Assembly (NCBI GenBank): GCA_033851955.1
Contig: JAWSVK010000009.1
Coordinates: 310,001-374,000, forward strand
Direction: 5' to 3'
From: Profundibacter sp033851955
GTDB lineage: Bacteria; Pseudomonadota; Alphaproteobacteria; Rhodobacterales; Rhodobacteraceae
Length of the DNA: 64,000 nucleotides
A program made the translations under genes and the position numbers. Under the pieces are notes generated by a model, which was not told the DNA's origin, made no database searches, and saw only the letters and a program-made list of their open reading frames with translations. The stretch's first letter is position 1, and each line of letters begins with the position of its first letter. This document shows, one piece after another, positions 43,899-52,052 of the stretch.

Positions 43899-45227
43899 TC
43901 ACTTGGCGTCTGCGTCGGAGGACGCATGGCCATAATGGGCGTTAAAGTCGTCTTCGATTGTCGCGGGGGTTTGGTCTGGTTTCTCAATGACACCCAGCAG
44001 CGGTAGGATGATCAAGAAGTAAGCGAACCAATAGACCGACGCGATCAGTGAAATCCAGTCATGTGGGAATTCAGTATCACGCGCACCAACCCACATCAGA
44101 ACGATGAAGTCGATGACCAGCAAGGTGAAGAACATTTTGAACATTGGGCGGAAACGACCGGAACGAACCGATGAAGTGTCCAACCAAGGCACAAGCGCCA
44201 TAACCGCAATCGAGCCGAACATTGCCAACACACCAAAGAACTTGGCATCAACCACACCAAAGGTGATCCAGTTGACAAATTGCACAGCCCAGACATCGGC
44301 CGTAAAGGCGCGCAGGATGGCGTAGAATGGCAAGAAGAACCATTCCGGCACAATGTGTGCAGGTGTCGCCAGCGGGTTCGCTTCGATGTAGTTATCAGGG
44401 TGGCCCAAGTAGTTTGGCATGAACCCGATGACCGCAAAGAAGACAGCCAAGATAACCATCAGCGCGAACAGATCCTTAATCACGAAGTAGGGCCAGAATG
44501 GCAGTGTGTCTTTCTCGGCTTCGGCTTTTGAACCACGGCGCACTTCAACCCCAGTTGGGTTTGAATTGCCTGTCGTGTGGAACGCCCAGATGTGGATCGC
44601 AACAAGGGCAGCAATCACAAATGGCAGCAGGTAGTGCAGCGAGAAGAAGCGGTTCAGCGTGGCATTTTCCACAGCAGGTCCGCCCAGCAGCCAGCCTTGG
44701 ATGCTTTCACCAACAACAGGGATCGCGCCAAACAGGCCAGTGATCACAGTCGCACCCCAAAAGGACATTTGCCCCCATGGTAGAACGTAGCCCATGAACG
44801 CGGTGGCCATCATGGCAAGATAGATCAACATACCGATGATCCATGTCACTTCGCGTGGGGCCTTGTAGGACCCGTAGTAAAGACCGCGAAAGATGTGCAT
44901 GTAGACGGCAAAGAAGAACAATGCGGCACCGTTGGCGTGCATATAGCGGATCATATGGCCGCCGAACACATTGCGCATAATGTGCTCGATGCTGGAAAAC
45001 GCCAGATCGACATGCGGTGTATAGTGCATGGCCAAAACGATGCCGGTGACGATTTGCATCACCAGACAGAATGCCAACACGATGCCCCAAATCCACATCC
45101 AGTTAAGATTTTTAGGCGTTGGTATCATCAGTGTGTCATAAAGCAGCCCAACAATGGGCAGCCGAACGTGTAGCCATTTCTCAAAGCCCGATTTGGGCTC
45201 GTAATGATCGTGAGGAATTCCAGACAT
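43899..45227 (-). CDS. petB: Cytochrome b of the cytochrome bc1 complex
   Basis: Membrane subunit of 442 residues with eight helices and two b haems, forming the Qo and Qi quinone sites. The haem-ligating histidines are His97, His111, His198 and His212, the same spacing as in Rhodobacter. The Qo motif normally written PEWY reads PEWF here (residues 294-297; codon TTC at 44337-44339). GGGAGAG precedes the ATG. It lies 12 bp after petA. Confidence 0.97.
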   Translation of the reverse strand: MSGIPHDHYEPKSGFEKWLHVRLPIVGLLYDTLMIPTPKNLNWMWIWGIVLAFCLVMQIVTGIVLAMHYTPHVDLAFSSIEHIMRNVFGGHMIRYMHANGAALFFFAVYMHIFRGLYYGSYKAPREVTWIIGMLIYLAMMATAFMGYVLPWGQMSFWGATVITGLFGAIPVVGESIQGWLLGGPAVENATLNRFFSLHYLLPFVIAALVAIHIWAFHTTGNSNPTGVEVRRGSKAEAEKDTLPFWPYFVIKDLFALMVILAVFFAVIGFMPNYLGHPDNYIEANPLATPAHIVPEWFFLPFYAILRAFTADVWAVQFVNWITFGVVDAKFFGVLAMFGSIAVMALVPWLDTSSVRSGRFRPMFKMFFTLLVIDFIVLMWVGARDTEFPHDWISLIASVYWFAYFLIILPLLGVIEKPDQTPATIEDDFNAHYGHASSDADAK

Positions 45228-45239
45228 TACTCTCTCCCT

Positions 45240-45800
45240 TTAACCGAGTTTAATTGTGTTATCGTCGATGAACATATTTTCCGGAACCGGCAGGTTCTCG
45301 GGTGCTGGACCTTTACGGATGCGGCCGGAAATGTCGTAGTGCGAACCGTGGCAGGGGCAGAACCAGCCCTCAAAGTCGCCAGAGTTGCCGCCCAAAGGCA
45401 CACAGCCAAGGTGGGTACAAACGCCCATCATCACCAGCCATTCGCCAGCTTCGTCCAAGGTGCGGTTTTCGTCAGAAGCATCCGCTTGGGGGTTTTTAAC
45501 GTTGCGGCTCAACTGGTCTGGCAAATCGGCCAAAGGCGTTGTGCGGGCACGTTCAATATCTTCGGGGGTGCGGCGACGGATAAAGACCGGCTTGCCGCGC
45601 CATTTAACAGTCAGCTGGGTGCCAACCTCGACATCTGATACATCAACAAAGATGGAGGCGAGTGCGCGCACATCGGCGGAGGCATTCATCTGGTTAACAA
45701 GCGGCCAAACGGCGGCACCTGCGGTCACTGCACCAGCACCTGCGGTGGCATAGTACAGGAAATCCCGTCGTGTTTCTGATTGGTCTTCTGCGTGGGACAC
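45240..45800 (-). CDS. petA: Rieske iron-sulfur subunit of the cytochrome bc1 complex
   Basis: The 186-residue 2Fe-2S subunit that takes electrons from ubiquinol at the Qo site. A twin-arginine signal-anchor (TRRDFLYYATAGAGAV) is not cleaved in this family. Cluster ligands are Cys128 and His130 in CTHLGC and Cys148 and His151 in CPCHGSHY. The start is GTG at 45800 with GAGG upstream. First gene of petABC; the 270 bp upstream contains a perfect 17-nt palindrome and an Fnr-like half match. Confidence 0.97.
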   Translation of the reverse strand: MSHAEDQSETRRDFLYYATAGAGAVTAGAAVWPLVNQMNASADVRALASIFVDVSDVEVGTQLTVKWRGKPVFIRRRTPEDIERARTTPLADLPDQLSRNVKNPQADASDENRTLDEAGEWLVMMGVCTHLGCVPLGGNSGDFEGWFCPCHGSHYDISGRIRKGPAPENLPVPENMFIDDNTIKLG

Positions 45801-45999
45801 TGGAATCCCTCCTCTGTTGATATTTGTCCGTATCAGCCAAAACTATAGACATAGCCGCAGCTGAAAACAGCGCTCCTTGGGCGGGTGTTTAACTTTGTAA
45901 TCGGGGCACGTCTAGCGCTACAGTGTTAGGTGGCCGTTAAAACCTACGAAAAAATGCTTTTTTTGCATATTAGGGGTAAATTTGCGCAGAAACATTTGC

Positions 46000-46021
46000 C
46001 TAAATCGCCGATTTAGATCAA
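46000..46021. promoter_or_regulatory. Candidate operator upstream of petABC
   Basis: A perfect odd palindrome, CTAAATCGCCGATTTAG (46000-46016). It overlaps a sequence that reads TTGATCTAAATCGG on the minus strand (46008-46021), close to the Fnr pattern TTGAT-N4-ATCAA but with two mismatches at the end. It is about 200 bp upstream of petA and 50 bp past the end of the GST gene; there is no T-run, so a terminator is unlikely. Confidence 0.35.
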
Positions 46022-46070
46022 AGTTATTTCTGACAAAAAAAGTCAGATAAGGACGCTGCTAAAGGGTCGT

Positions 46071-46670
46071 TTAGGGCCGCGTTGCCTGCATACTGGGCCG
46101 TTCCGCAAACGCGGCAAACCAATCGTCCAATGCATCGCGCCCTGTGCGCCAACTGCGGTCATCATGGCGAAAGTCGAGGTAACCCAGCGCACATGCGATC
46201 GCAATATGGCTCATGTCCAAGGGGCCGGCGAGGTGGCTCATCCAACGGGTGGTGACCGCATCCAAGGCGCGCCCAACTTTACCCCATTGCGCGTCCACCC
46301 AATCAGCTGATTGCAGGTTTTCGGGGCGGCAGCGCGCCTCATAGACCATCAAAACCGCGGCCTCCATGATGCCGTCTGCCGTGGCCTCGAGCGTCAGCAC
46401 GTCCCAGAGGCTGCGGTCGGGGTACAGACCCGCCTTGGCGCGATCATCCAGATAGCGGCAAATCACGCGGCTGTCGTAGAGCGCAGGGCCGTCAGGGCGA
46501 GTCAGGGCAGGGATTTTGCCCAGTGGATTGTGGGCGATTGGCATGCTGCCCGCGTCCAGCGGGGTGCCGCCAGCATCGACCAGTTCGACATCCCCCACCT
46601 GTCCGGTTTCGTGCAGGGTGACCAAGGCTTTGCGTACAAACGGCGAGGCGGCGGCATAGAAAAGTTGCAT
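46071..46670 (-). CDS. Glutathione S-transferase family protein
   Basis: A 199-residue cytosolic GST. The N-terminal thioredoxin-like domain begins MQLFYAAASPFVRKALVTLHE, with serine near residue 9 as probable catalytic residue, and has the glutathione-binding cis-proline in GKIPALTRPDG. The C-terminal helical domain ends with LDDWFAAFAERPSMQ. It follows the small hypothetical gene with no gap (stop at 46671), so the two are probably co-transcribed. Confidence 0.88.
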   Translation of the reverse strand: MQLFYAAASPFVRKALVTLHETGQVGDVELVDAGGTPLDAGSMPIAHNPLGKIPALTRPDGPALYDSRVICRYLDDRAKAGLYPDRSLWDVLTLEATADGIMEAAVLMVYEARCRPENLQSADWVDAQWGKVGRALDAVTTRWMSHLAGPLDMSHIAIACALGYLDFRHDDRSWRTGRDALDDWFAAFAERPSMQATRP

Positions 46671-46949
46671 TTAGAGTTTCCTTAGTTTGATGCGACCAAG
46701 CGCAGTAATATCAATTTCCACGCCGGGGCCATTTTTACCCAGACGGATTTTGCGCCTGAAACGGGCTGTGCTGTTGGCCTGTCCCGCCTCGCGACGCAGG
46801 CTGAGACCTTCATCAAGATCATCCAACGCATCCTCGGCGCGTTGATCGCGGCGGCCATGCGACAGGCTGCGCGTCACAGCATATGTGGCCAGCGCAACGC
46901 CACCATAGCGCAGCGCAATTCCGGCAATCGGGGCAAGGGGTAGGGGCAT
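46671..46949 (-). CDS. Small hypothetical protein with one hydrophobic segment
   Basis: An unrecognised 92-residue protein. It has an N-terminal hydrophobic stretch (about residues 4-26, PLAPIAGIALRYGGVALATYAV), then a charged region (HGRRDQRAEDALDDLDEGLS), and a basic C-terminus. It looks like a single-pass inner-membrane protein with a cytosolic tail. The start at 46949 has GGAGG seven bases upstream, which decides against the earlier ATGs at 47006 and 46964. It is followed immediately by the GST gene. Confidence 0.65.
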   Translation of the reverse strand: MPLPLAPIAGIALRYGGVALATYAVTRSLSHGRRDQRAEDALDDLDEGLSLRREAGQANSTARFRRKIRLGKNGPGVEIDITALGRIKLRKL

Positions 46950-47006
46950 TTTGTATCCTCCCATGACACTGGATATAATGTAGGTGCGCGCGTAGCGAAT
47001 GTCCAC

Positions 47007-47630
47007 TTAGTCGCCCATAGGGGCTTTCATCAACGCGGCCAACAGCTTGGTTTCTTGGCCAACACCATAGGCCTGCAGGTGATTGGCCGCAGAGGTGCGG
47101 GCGGCGTTGGGTTTGTTTTGGCCCAGCTTCCAAGTGCCATCAACCGTATCGACATCAAAGCGGAACGGCACAATCATCCGCATCATCTTGGCCAGCGCTT
47201 CGGGTGGCATTTTATCATTGGTCCACGGAGCTTTGGGCAGCAAGCGTTCCTCGAAATGGGCGGCGAGCCGATCGATGCTGGCCCGCAATGTATCGGCAGG
47301 CATTTGCGTTAGGGTACCGCGCAGATGCACGGCGACGTAATTCCATGTGGGCACCTGATCATCAACACCGTACCAATCAGGCGAAATGTAGCTGTCTGGG
47401 CCTGACACAGCGAGAACTGCCCGCACGGGCTGGCCGAGCGCGCGGGTGATCGGGTTGGAACGGACCAAATGCAGGTCAGCGTATTTCCCATCGGCGGACA
47501 ACACAAACGGGATGTGCGCGTTCAATGGGCCATCTTCCCCATTCACTGAAAGGGTTCCAAAACCACGCTCGCGGGCAAACCCGAGGTTGTTGTCATCGGA
47601 TGATTTACGAAAGGCGGGATTGGGGTGCAT
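47007..47630 (-). CDS. FMN-binding negative transcriptional regulator-like protein (PaiB)
   Basis: A 207-residue split-barrel FMN-binding protein of the PaiB family. The sequence MHPNPAFR at the start, HIPFVLSADG near 40, DWYGVDDQVPTWNYVAVH near 85, and FRFDVDTVDGTWKLGQNK near 155 are the family pattern. Bacillus PaiB represses protease and sporulation genes, but the DNA-binding role is not shown generally. It lies nine bases downstream of a GST-like gene on the same strand. Confidence 0.85.
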   Translation of the reverse strand: MHPNPAFRKSSDDNNLGFARERGFGTLSVNGEDGPLNAHIPFVLSADGKYADLHLVRSNPITRALGQPVRAVLAVSGPDSYISPDWYGVDDQVPTWNYVAVHLRGTLTQMPADTLRASIDRLAAHFEERLLPKAPWTNDKMPPEALAKMMRMIVPFRFDVDTVDGTWKLGQNKPNAARTSAANHLQAYGVGQETKLLAALMKAPMGD

Positions 47631-47638
47631 TGGGCTGC

Positions 47639-48259
47639 CTAGGTTTTGGGCGGGAACAGGGTGACGGGATCACCGGCCTGCCATTTCGGGTATTTCTGCA
47701 TAATGTTGGTAAAACGATCGGATGCAATGAAATTCTCTAACCAATCGGACAGGTTTGGCCAAGGTTGCGCGTCAAACCACGGCTTGTCGACAAAGGCGAA
47801 CTGGCGCACGAAGGTCAGGATTGCCATGTCAGCCAGTGTCGCCGTTTGGCCAAACAAATAGGGTTGGCCGTCAAGCCTCTGCTCAAGACTGTGCAAAAAA
47901 CCTGCCGCGGTGCTGCGATCATCGTCGCTGCGTTTATATTTATATGCATCCAGCGCAGGCTTGAAATGAGTGTCTGATTGTTCGATCAGCGCGTGGCCGT
48001 CGGCGGGCATATCGAGCCAACCTTCGGGGTCATTCTGGGTTAATGCCCAAAGCATTATATCAAGGCTTTCATCGATCACCCTGTCGCTCACCAATACTGG
48101 CACAGTGGCCTTTGGCGAGGCGGCGATCAATTCCGGTGCTTTGTCACGCAACAGGATTTCACGCAGTTCCGTGACAACGCCTGCACTGGCCAAAGCAAGG
48201 CGGGCGCGCATCGCGTAAGGGCAGCGGCGAAAGGAATAGAGGATAGGTTGCAAAATCAA
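47639..48259 (-). CDS. Glutathione S-transferase-like protein
   Basis: A 206-residue GST-fold protein with a glutaredoxin-like N-terminus, LYSFRRCPYAMRARLAL, where the cysteine of CPYA is the likely active residue. It has the conserved SPKATVPVL loop with cis-proline and DESLDIMLWA. This places it nearer to omega/beta-type GSTs with thiol-transferase activity. The start is TTG at 48259, overlapping the upstream stop; a TTG at 48253 is equally possible. Confidence 0.87.
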   Translation of the reverse strand: MILQPILYSFRRCPYAMRARLALASAGVVTELREILLRDKAPELIAASPKATVPVLVSDRVIDESLDIMLWALTQNDPEGWLDMPADGHALIEQSDTHFKPALDAYKYKRSDDDRSTAAGFLHSLEQRLDGQPYLFGQTATLADMAILTFVRQFAFVDKPWFDAQPWPNLSDWLENFIASDRFTNIMQKYPKWQAGDPVTLFPPKT

Positions 48260-48576
48260 TCGTCTCGGTTTCGGAGGGTTTCAAGATGTTGTTTTTGCAT
48301 TTCGGCTTTCTTGTGCTTCATCACATCATTGTATTCCATTTTGGCCTGCTGAATGACCATCCCCGCCTGCAACAACCAAACATAGGCCGCAAGCGCCGCC
48401 ACGGAAAAGCCGATCATCGCCCACATTGGCCAACCAAACCCAATGAACAACATCATCGGGTCCGACAGGATCAGACCAATCGACAAAAAACTGCCAAACA
48501 GTGCCCAGACCAACCCCGCCTCATTGCTGGCACTCCTGCGTGCTTTGCGAGCGAGCTTCTTTTCTTCATCGCGCAT
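48256..48576 (-). CDS. Small membrane hypothetical protein
   Basis: An unrecognised 106-residue protein with a basic N-terminus (KKLARKARR), two hydrophobic helices (about residues 22-45 and 50-70) and a charged, coiled-coil-like C-terminus (QQAKMEYNDVMKHKKAEMQKQ). It is probably an inner-membrane protein with both ends in the cytosol. GAGGG precedes the ATG. It is coupled to the GST-like gene by a 4-base overlap and lies 11 bp after mtaB. Confidence 0.7.
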   Translation of the reverse strand: MRDEEKKLARKARRSASNEAGLVWALFGSFLSIGLILSDPMMLFIGFGWPMWAMIGFSVAALAAYVWLLQAGMVIQQAKMEYNDVMKHKKAEMQKQHLETLRNRDD

Positions 48577-48587
48577 ATTGAGGCCCT

Positions 48588-49853
48588 CTAATTTGGGCTG
48601 GCGACCAATTGTTTGCCGTTTTGCCCGTTGATTGTCGCCCTGATAATATGCCCTTCTATTTGGTCTGTGTCAAAAACCACTTCGGTGAATTGTTCGGTGC
48701 GGCCCATGCGCGGGCTTTCCATCAGAACGCTGTGGACCTGACCAATTTGAGCGGCCAAGTGCTTGGCAACTTGAGCCTCTCCAGCGGCGCGTAGGGTGGC
48801 AGCGCGGGCTTTGATGATAGACCCATTCACTGCAGGCATCCGCGCGGCAGGGGTGCCTTGGCGGGCGGAATAGGGAAAGACGTGCAGCCACGTCAGATCG
48901 CAATCATGCACCAACGCCCGCGAGTTTTCAAACATCGCATCCGTTTCGGTGGGGAAACCGGCGATGATATCGGCCCCAAAGGTAATGTCAGGCCGCAGGG
49001 CGCGGGCGGTTTGGGTAAATTCGATTGCGTCTTCGCGACTGTGCCGGCGTTTCATGCGCTTTAGGATCATGTTGTCGCCCGCTTGCAAGGACAGATGCAG
49101 GTGTGGCATCAAGCGCTGCTCGGTGGCGATGGCCTGCATCAAGGCGTCATCAGCTTCGATGCTGTCGATACTGGAAATCCGCAAGCGCGGCAGGTCTGGC
49201 ACCAGTTTCAAGATGCGCATCACCAGATCGCCAAAACGCGGCGCGGCGGGCAGATCGGCGCCCCAGCTGGTCAGATCAACGCCGGTTAGAACCACTTCGT
49301 TATATCCGGTGTCGACCAGTCGCTTGATCTGATCTACCACAACCCCGGCCGGAACCGAGCGAGAATTGCCCCGCCCATAGGGGATGATGCAAAAGGTGCA
49401 GCGATGGTCGCAGCCGTTTTGCACCTGAACATAGGCACGCGAACGGGTGCCAAACCCATCTATCAAATGGCCAGCGGTTTGGGTGACCGACATGATGTCA
49501 TCAACCTGAATGCGTTCGCTGTCACCAATGAAGTCGGGACCCAGCTTGGCCCAAGTATCGGCCTGCATTTTCTCGGTGTTGCCGACGACCAAATCAACCT
49601 CGCCCATATTGGCGAATGTTTCGGGCTCTGTCTGTGCGGCGCAGCCTGTGACGATCAGCTTGGCGTCGGGATGGGCGCGCCGCAATTTGCGGATTTCCTG
49701 ACGGGCTTTGCGCACGGCTTCAGCTGTGACGGCGCAGGTGTTGACCACGACGGCGTTTTCCACGCCCGCCGATTTGGCCAAATCCTTCATGGCTTCGGTT
49801 TCATAGGAATTCAAACGGCAGCCAAGGGTGGCGAAGACGGGCGCGTCAGCCAT
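48588..49853 (-). CDS. mtaB: tRNA t6A37 methylthiotransferase MtaB
   Basis: Radical-SAM enzyme that adds a methylthio group to t6A37 of ANN-decoding tRNAs. The 421-residue protein has the N-terminal MTTase domain with cysteines in LGCRLNS, NTCAVT and TGCAAQTEPE. The radical-SAM motif is CDHRCTFC near residue 150. The B-type (MtaB) rather than MiaB class is suggested by the ATLGCRLNSYETEA start. The ATG at 49853 lies two bases after the dapF stop. tRNA-Lys(UUU), encoded just upstream, is a typical substrate. Confidence 0.93.
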   Translation of the reverse strand: MADAPVFATLGCRLNSYETEAMKDLAKSAGVENAVVVNTCAVTAEAVRKARQEIRKLRRAHPDAKLIVTGCAAQTEPETFANMGEVDLVVGNTEKMQADTWAKLGPDFIGDSERIQVDDIMSVTQTAGHLIDGFGTRSRAYVQVQNGCDHRCTFCIIPYGRGNSRSVPAGVVVDQIKRLVDTGYNEVVLTGVDLTSWGADLPAAPRFGDLVMRILKLVPDLPRLRISSIDSIEADDALMQAIATEQRLMPHLHLSLQAGDNMILKRMKRRHSREDAIEFTQTARALRPDITFGADIIAGFPTETDAMFENSRALVHDCDLTWLHVFPYSARQGTPAARMPAVNGSIIKARAATLRAAGEAQVAKHLAAQIGQVHSVLMESPRMGRTEQFTEVVFDTDQIEGHIIRATINGQNGKQLVASPN

Positions 49854-49855
49854 GA

Positions 49856-50710
49856 TCAAACCGCCTTTAGGAAATCGGAGGTCAAAGTGCCGCTAAGAAC
49901 ATGCATCGTCGGTCCGGTCATCCAGACACCATCGTCGCGCCAATCGATCTGTAGCGTGCCACCATCCAAATCAATCTGCACGTTGCGACCGGTCAGCCCG
50001 CGACGGGCAGCGGCCACCGCCGTGGCGCAACTGGACGAGCCGGAGGCCAGCGTGACGCCAACGCCGCGCTCCCACACTCGCATACGAATGTGGTCGGCGC
50101 CGATGATACTGGCAACCTGAACGTTGGTGCGTTCAGGGTAGAGCGGGTGGTGTTCATGAGCCGCACCAAATTCAGTCAAATCAACGGCCATCGCATCGGC
50201 GACAAAGAACGTGCAATGCGGGTTTCCCATACCGGTGGCGGTGGGGCCGCCGTCGATTGGCAATTCCAACGTGTCCATCTCACGAGCCAACGGGACTTCG
50301 TTCCAGAGCAGCTGCGGCTGGCCCATATTAACAGACGTCAGCCCATTGCCCGCATCGATAGCATGCAGATCACCACGCGCTGTGGTTAGATGCAGCTTGG
50401 ACTGCCCGGTTTCATCCATGATGTGGCGGGCAATACAGCGGGTGGCGTTGCCGCAGGTGGCCGACAAAGAGCCGTCGGAATTGTAAAACGTCAAATGCGC
50501 GTCAGCTAGGCCATCGGTGATCACGGCCAACTGATCAAATCCGACGCCCGTACGGCGATTCCCTACCGCGCGAGCCAGATTCGGCGTGACAATATCCTGC
50601 ACATCCCGTGAATCACCACGGGCATCAACGACAACAAAGTCATTGCCCAACCCGTGCATCTTCATGAACGGCAGGGCGACAGGGTTATTTTTCATGCTCA
50701 TACGCGCCAT
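49856..50710 (-). CDS. dapF: Diaminopimelate epimerase
   Basis: Interconverts LL- and meso-diaminopimelate for lysine and peptidoglycan. The 284-residue product has the family start FMKMHGLGNDFVVVD and the first catalytic cysteine, Cys86 in SATCGNATRC. The second catalytic motif, ACGSGAC in E. coli, reads ASGSSSC here: the usual cysteine is Ser223, and a cysteine remains five residues on (Cys228). No clear ribosome site marks which of the ATGs at 50710, 50701 or 50695 is used. Two bases separate it from mtaB. Confidence 0.92.
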   Translation of the reverse strand: MARMSMKNNPVALPFMKMHGLGNDFVVVDARGDSRDVQDIVTPNLARAVGNRRTGVGFDQLAVITDGLADAHLTFYNSDGSLSATCGNATRCIARHIMDETGQSKLHLTTARGDLHAIDAGNGLTSVNMGQPQLLWNEVPLAREMDTLELPIDGGPTATGMGNPHCTFFVADAMAVDLTEFGAAHEHHPLYPERTNVQVASIIGADHIRMRVWERGVGVTLASGSSSCATAVAAARRGLTGRNVQIDLDGGTLQIDWRDDGVWMTGPTMHVLSGTLTSDFLKAV

Positions 50711-50808
50711 ATAACGGGGGTTTTGATATTATTCCAGTAAGGGATGATAAAAGGTGGCGCAAAGGGGTTGACCCCGTGGTGTTAGCTTCCTAATTAGGCG
50801 CTCTGTGT

Positions 50809-50884
50809 GGGCCGGTAGCTCAGTTGGTAGAGCAACTGACTTTTAATCAGTAGGTCTCGGGTTCGGATCCCGACCGGCTCACCA
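50809..50884 (+). tRNA. tRNA-Lys (anticodon UUU)
   Basis: A 76-nt gene with full cloverleaf and encoded CCA. The anticodon stem ACTGA/TCAGT encloses loop CTTTTAA, giving UUU, and the loop is the same as in E. coli tRNA-Lys. The acceptor stem GGGCCGG pairs with CCGGCTC (one G-U), and the T-loop is GTTCGGATC. Accessory DNA begins just downstream, so this gene is probably an integration site. It is also the tRNA cut by PrrC-type nucleases. Confidence 0.97.
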
Positions 50885-51009
50885 GTTTTTTAAATAAAAA
50901 CAACACGTTGTGAGGCTATCGAGCTGCGTCACTCTTGAGATACCAATGCTGGCTTTCACCGGGCTTTCACCACAGTAAGCTGTCTGCGATTCTGGCGATA
51001 TAGGAAAGT

Positions 51010-51222
51010 ATGCTGGATTTTCAGGTTTTTAGCGATGTTCACACAGATCTCTGGAACTTTGTGAAGCCCGACGCGTTTTCGGTGGCGTCTATTTTTCGCG
51101 GCCGTTCTTCTAAATTTGGATTTCTAAGTGTCTTTGACAAAAGCGGTGGCCATCAACTCAATCGTGATAGAACCATTCGCTACGTTCCAGACGTTGCTGC
51201 GAGAAGTGCCTGTGCAAGCTAG
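51010..51222 (+). pseudogene. Possible truncated metallophosphoesterase 5' end
   Basis: A 70-codon frame whose first residues, MLDFQVFSDVHTDLW, look like the start of a calcineurin-type phosphoesterase (QxxSDxHxE motif). The rest has no phosphoesterase features. It may be the 5' stump of a gene broken when DNA was inserted or deleted downstream of the tRNA. Evidence is limited to this short match. Confidence 0.3.
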
Positions 51223-51502
51223 CCTCAATGCCGTCCCATCTCGTACCAGTTATGGACGACCAGATGGTAACACCTCTGCCTCTGCTGCCTTGATGAAACA
51301 CCTTCGTAAAGTAGTGACGGAGCGAAAGAAAACCATTCACTCACTACGTCACAGGAAGGCTGATCAGTTACGGGCTGTTGAGTGTCCAGAGGAAATCAGA
51401 AAAGCCTTACTTGGTCATAGTAATAGGGAAGTTGCTGCACGCTATGGTGACGGTCACAGCTTGGAAATTTTGAAAAAAAGGCTATCAAAAACTTGGGGTT
51501 AG
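51128..51502 (+). pseudogene. Tyrosine recombinase (integrase) remnant, C-terminal part
   Basis: A 124-codon frame whose second half matches the catalytic end of phage/island integrases. It has IHSLRHRKADQLRA (the HxLRH box with arginine), LLGHSN (histidine) and the nucleophile tyrosine region VAARYGDGHSLE. The N-terminal DNA-binding and core domains, with the first catalytic arginine, are missing. Upstream sequence shows no intact frame for them, so the gene is dead. Its place next to tRNA-Lys identifies the region as an old integrative element. Confidence 0.75.
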
Positions 51503-51857
51503 TCGTAAAGGTTGCAAGCGGAAAAAGGTCATCAAAAATGGTAAAACAGGGAGCCAACCGAAGGTTGGACGTGTCACGTTTTAATGCCTTGGGTATCGTA
51601 TGTCAGTAAAGGGGGGTAAAGCTGCCGTTCGAATACTCCCGCGCTACTTCTGCTTACGGCCCAAAGCTGCCAATCATCTCTTGGTTTTTTTGCAATGCAG
51701 CGTTGTTGAATCCCTCAAAGCTGACACACAAGTGTTGGCGTCCGATAGTTAGGGCAAGACAGAAGTGGGCAGATCTATTTTCTGAGACATGATGCTTGAT
51801 CATTCATCTGTATTCAACTAATTTCAATCCATATACCCTATAGAGGACATATCGGCC
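51503..51857. other. Gene-free stretch before the restriction operon
   Basis: About 355 bp with no convincing ORF. A small hairpin CCAACC-gaa-GGTTGG lies near 51552-51566. The last 60 bp are AT-rich and probably contain the promoter of the HTH-hsd operon. No integrase or transposase sequence is recognisable here. Confidence 0.5.
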
Positions 51858-52052
51858 GTGCCCAATGATGACATAATGACCGTGAAAGAACTCGCCAATT
51901 ACCTCAAAATCGCGGAGAAAACAGCCTATAGGTTTGCATCTGAGCGCAAGGTTCCGGGCTTTAAAGTGGGAAGCGCATGGCGGTTTCGCAAAAGCGAAAT
52001 CGATCGCTGGATTGCTGAACAAGAACAAAAAAACGACGGAGAACAAAAATGA
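51858..52052 (+). CDS. Excisionase/MerR-like HTH DNA-binding protein
   Basis: A 64-residue protein with the HTH_17 (excisionase-family) pattern: MTVKELANYLKIAEKTAYR for the helix-turn-helix and FKVGSAWRFRKSEIDRWI for the wing. The start is GTG at 51858 with GAGGAC about ten bases upstream; an internal ATG at 51876 is possible. It overlaps hsdM by four bases, so it is made together with the restriction enzyme. It may regulate the operon, or it may be a leftover island excisionase. Confidence 0.8.
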   Translation: MPNDDIMTVKELANYLKIAEKTAYRFASERKVPGFKVGSAWRFRKSEIDRWIAEQEQKNDGEQK

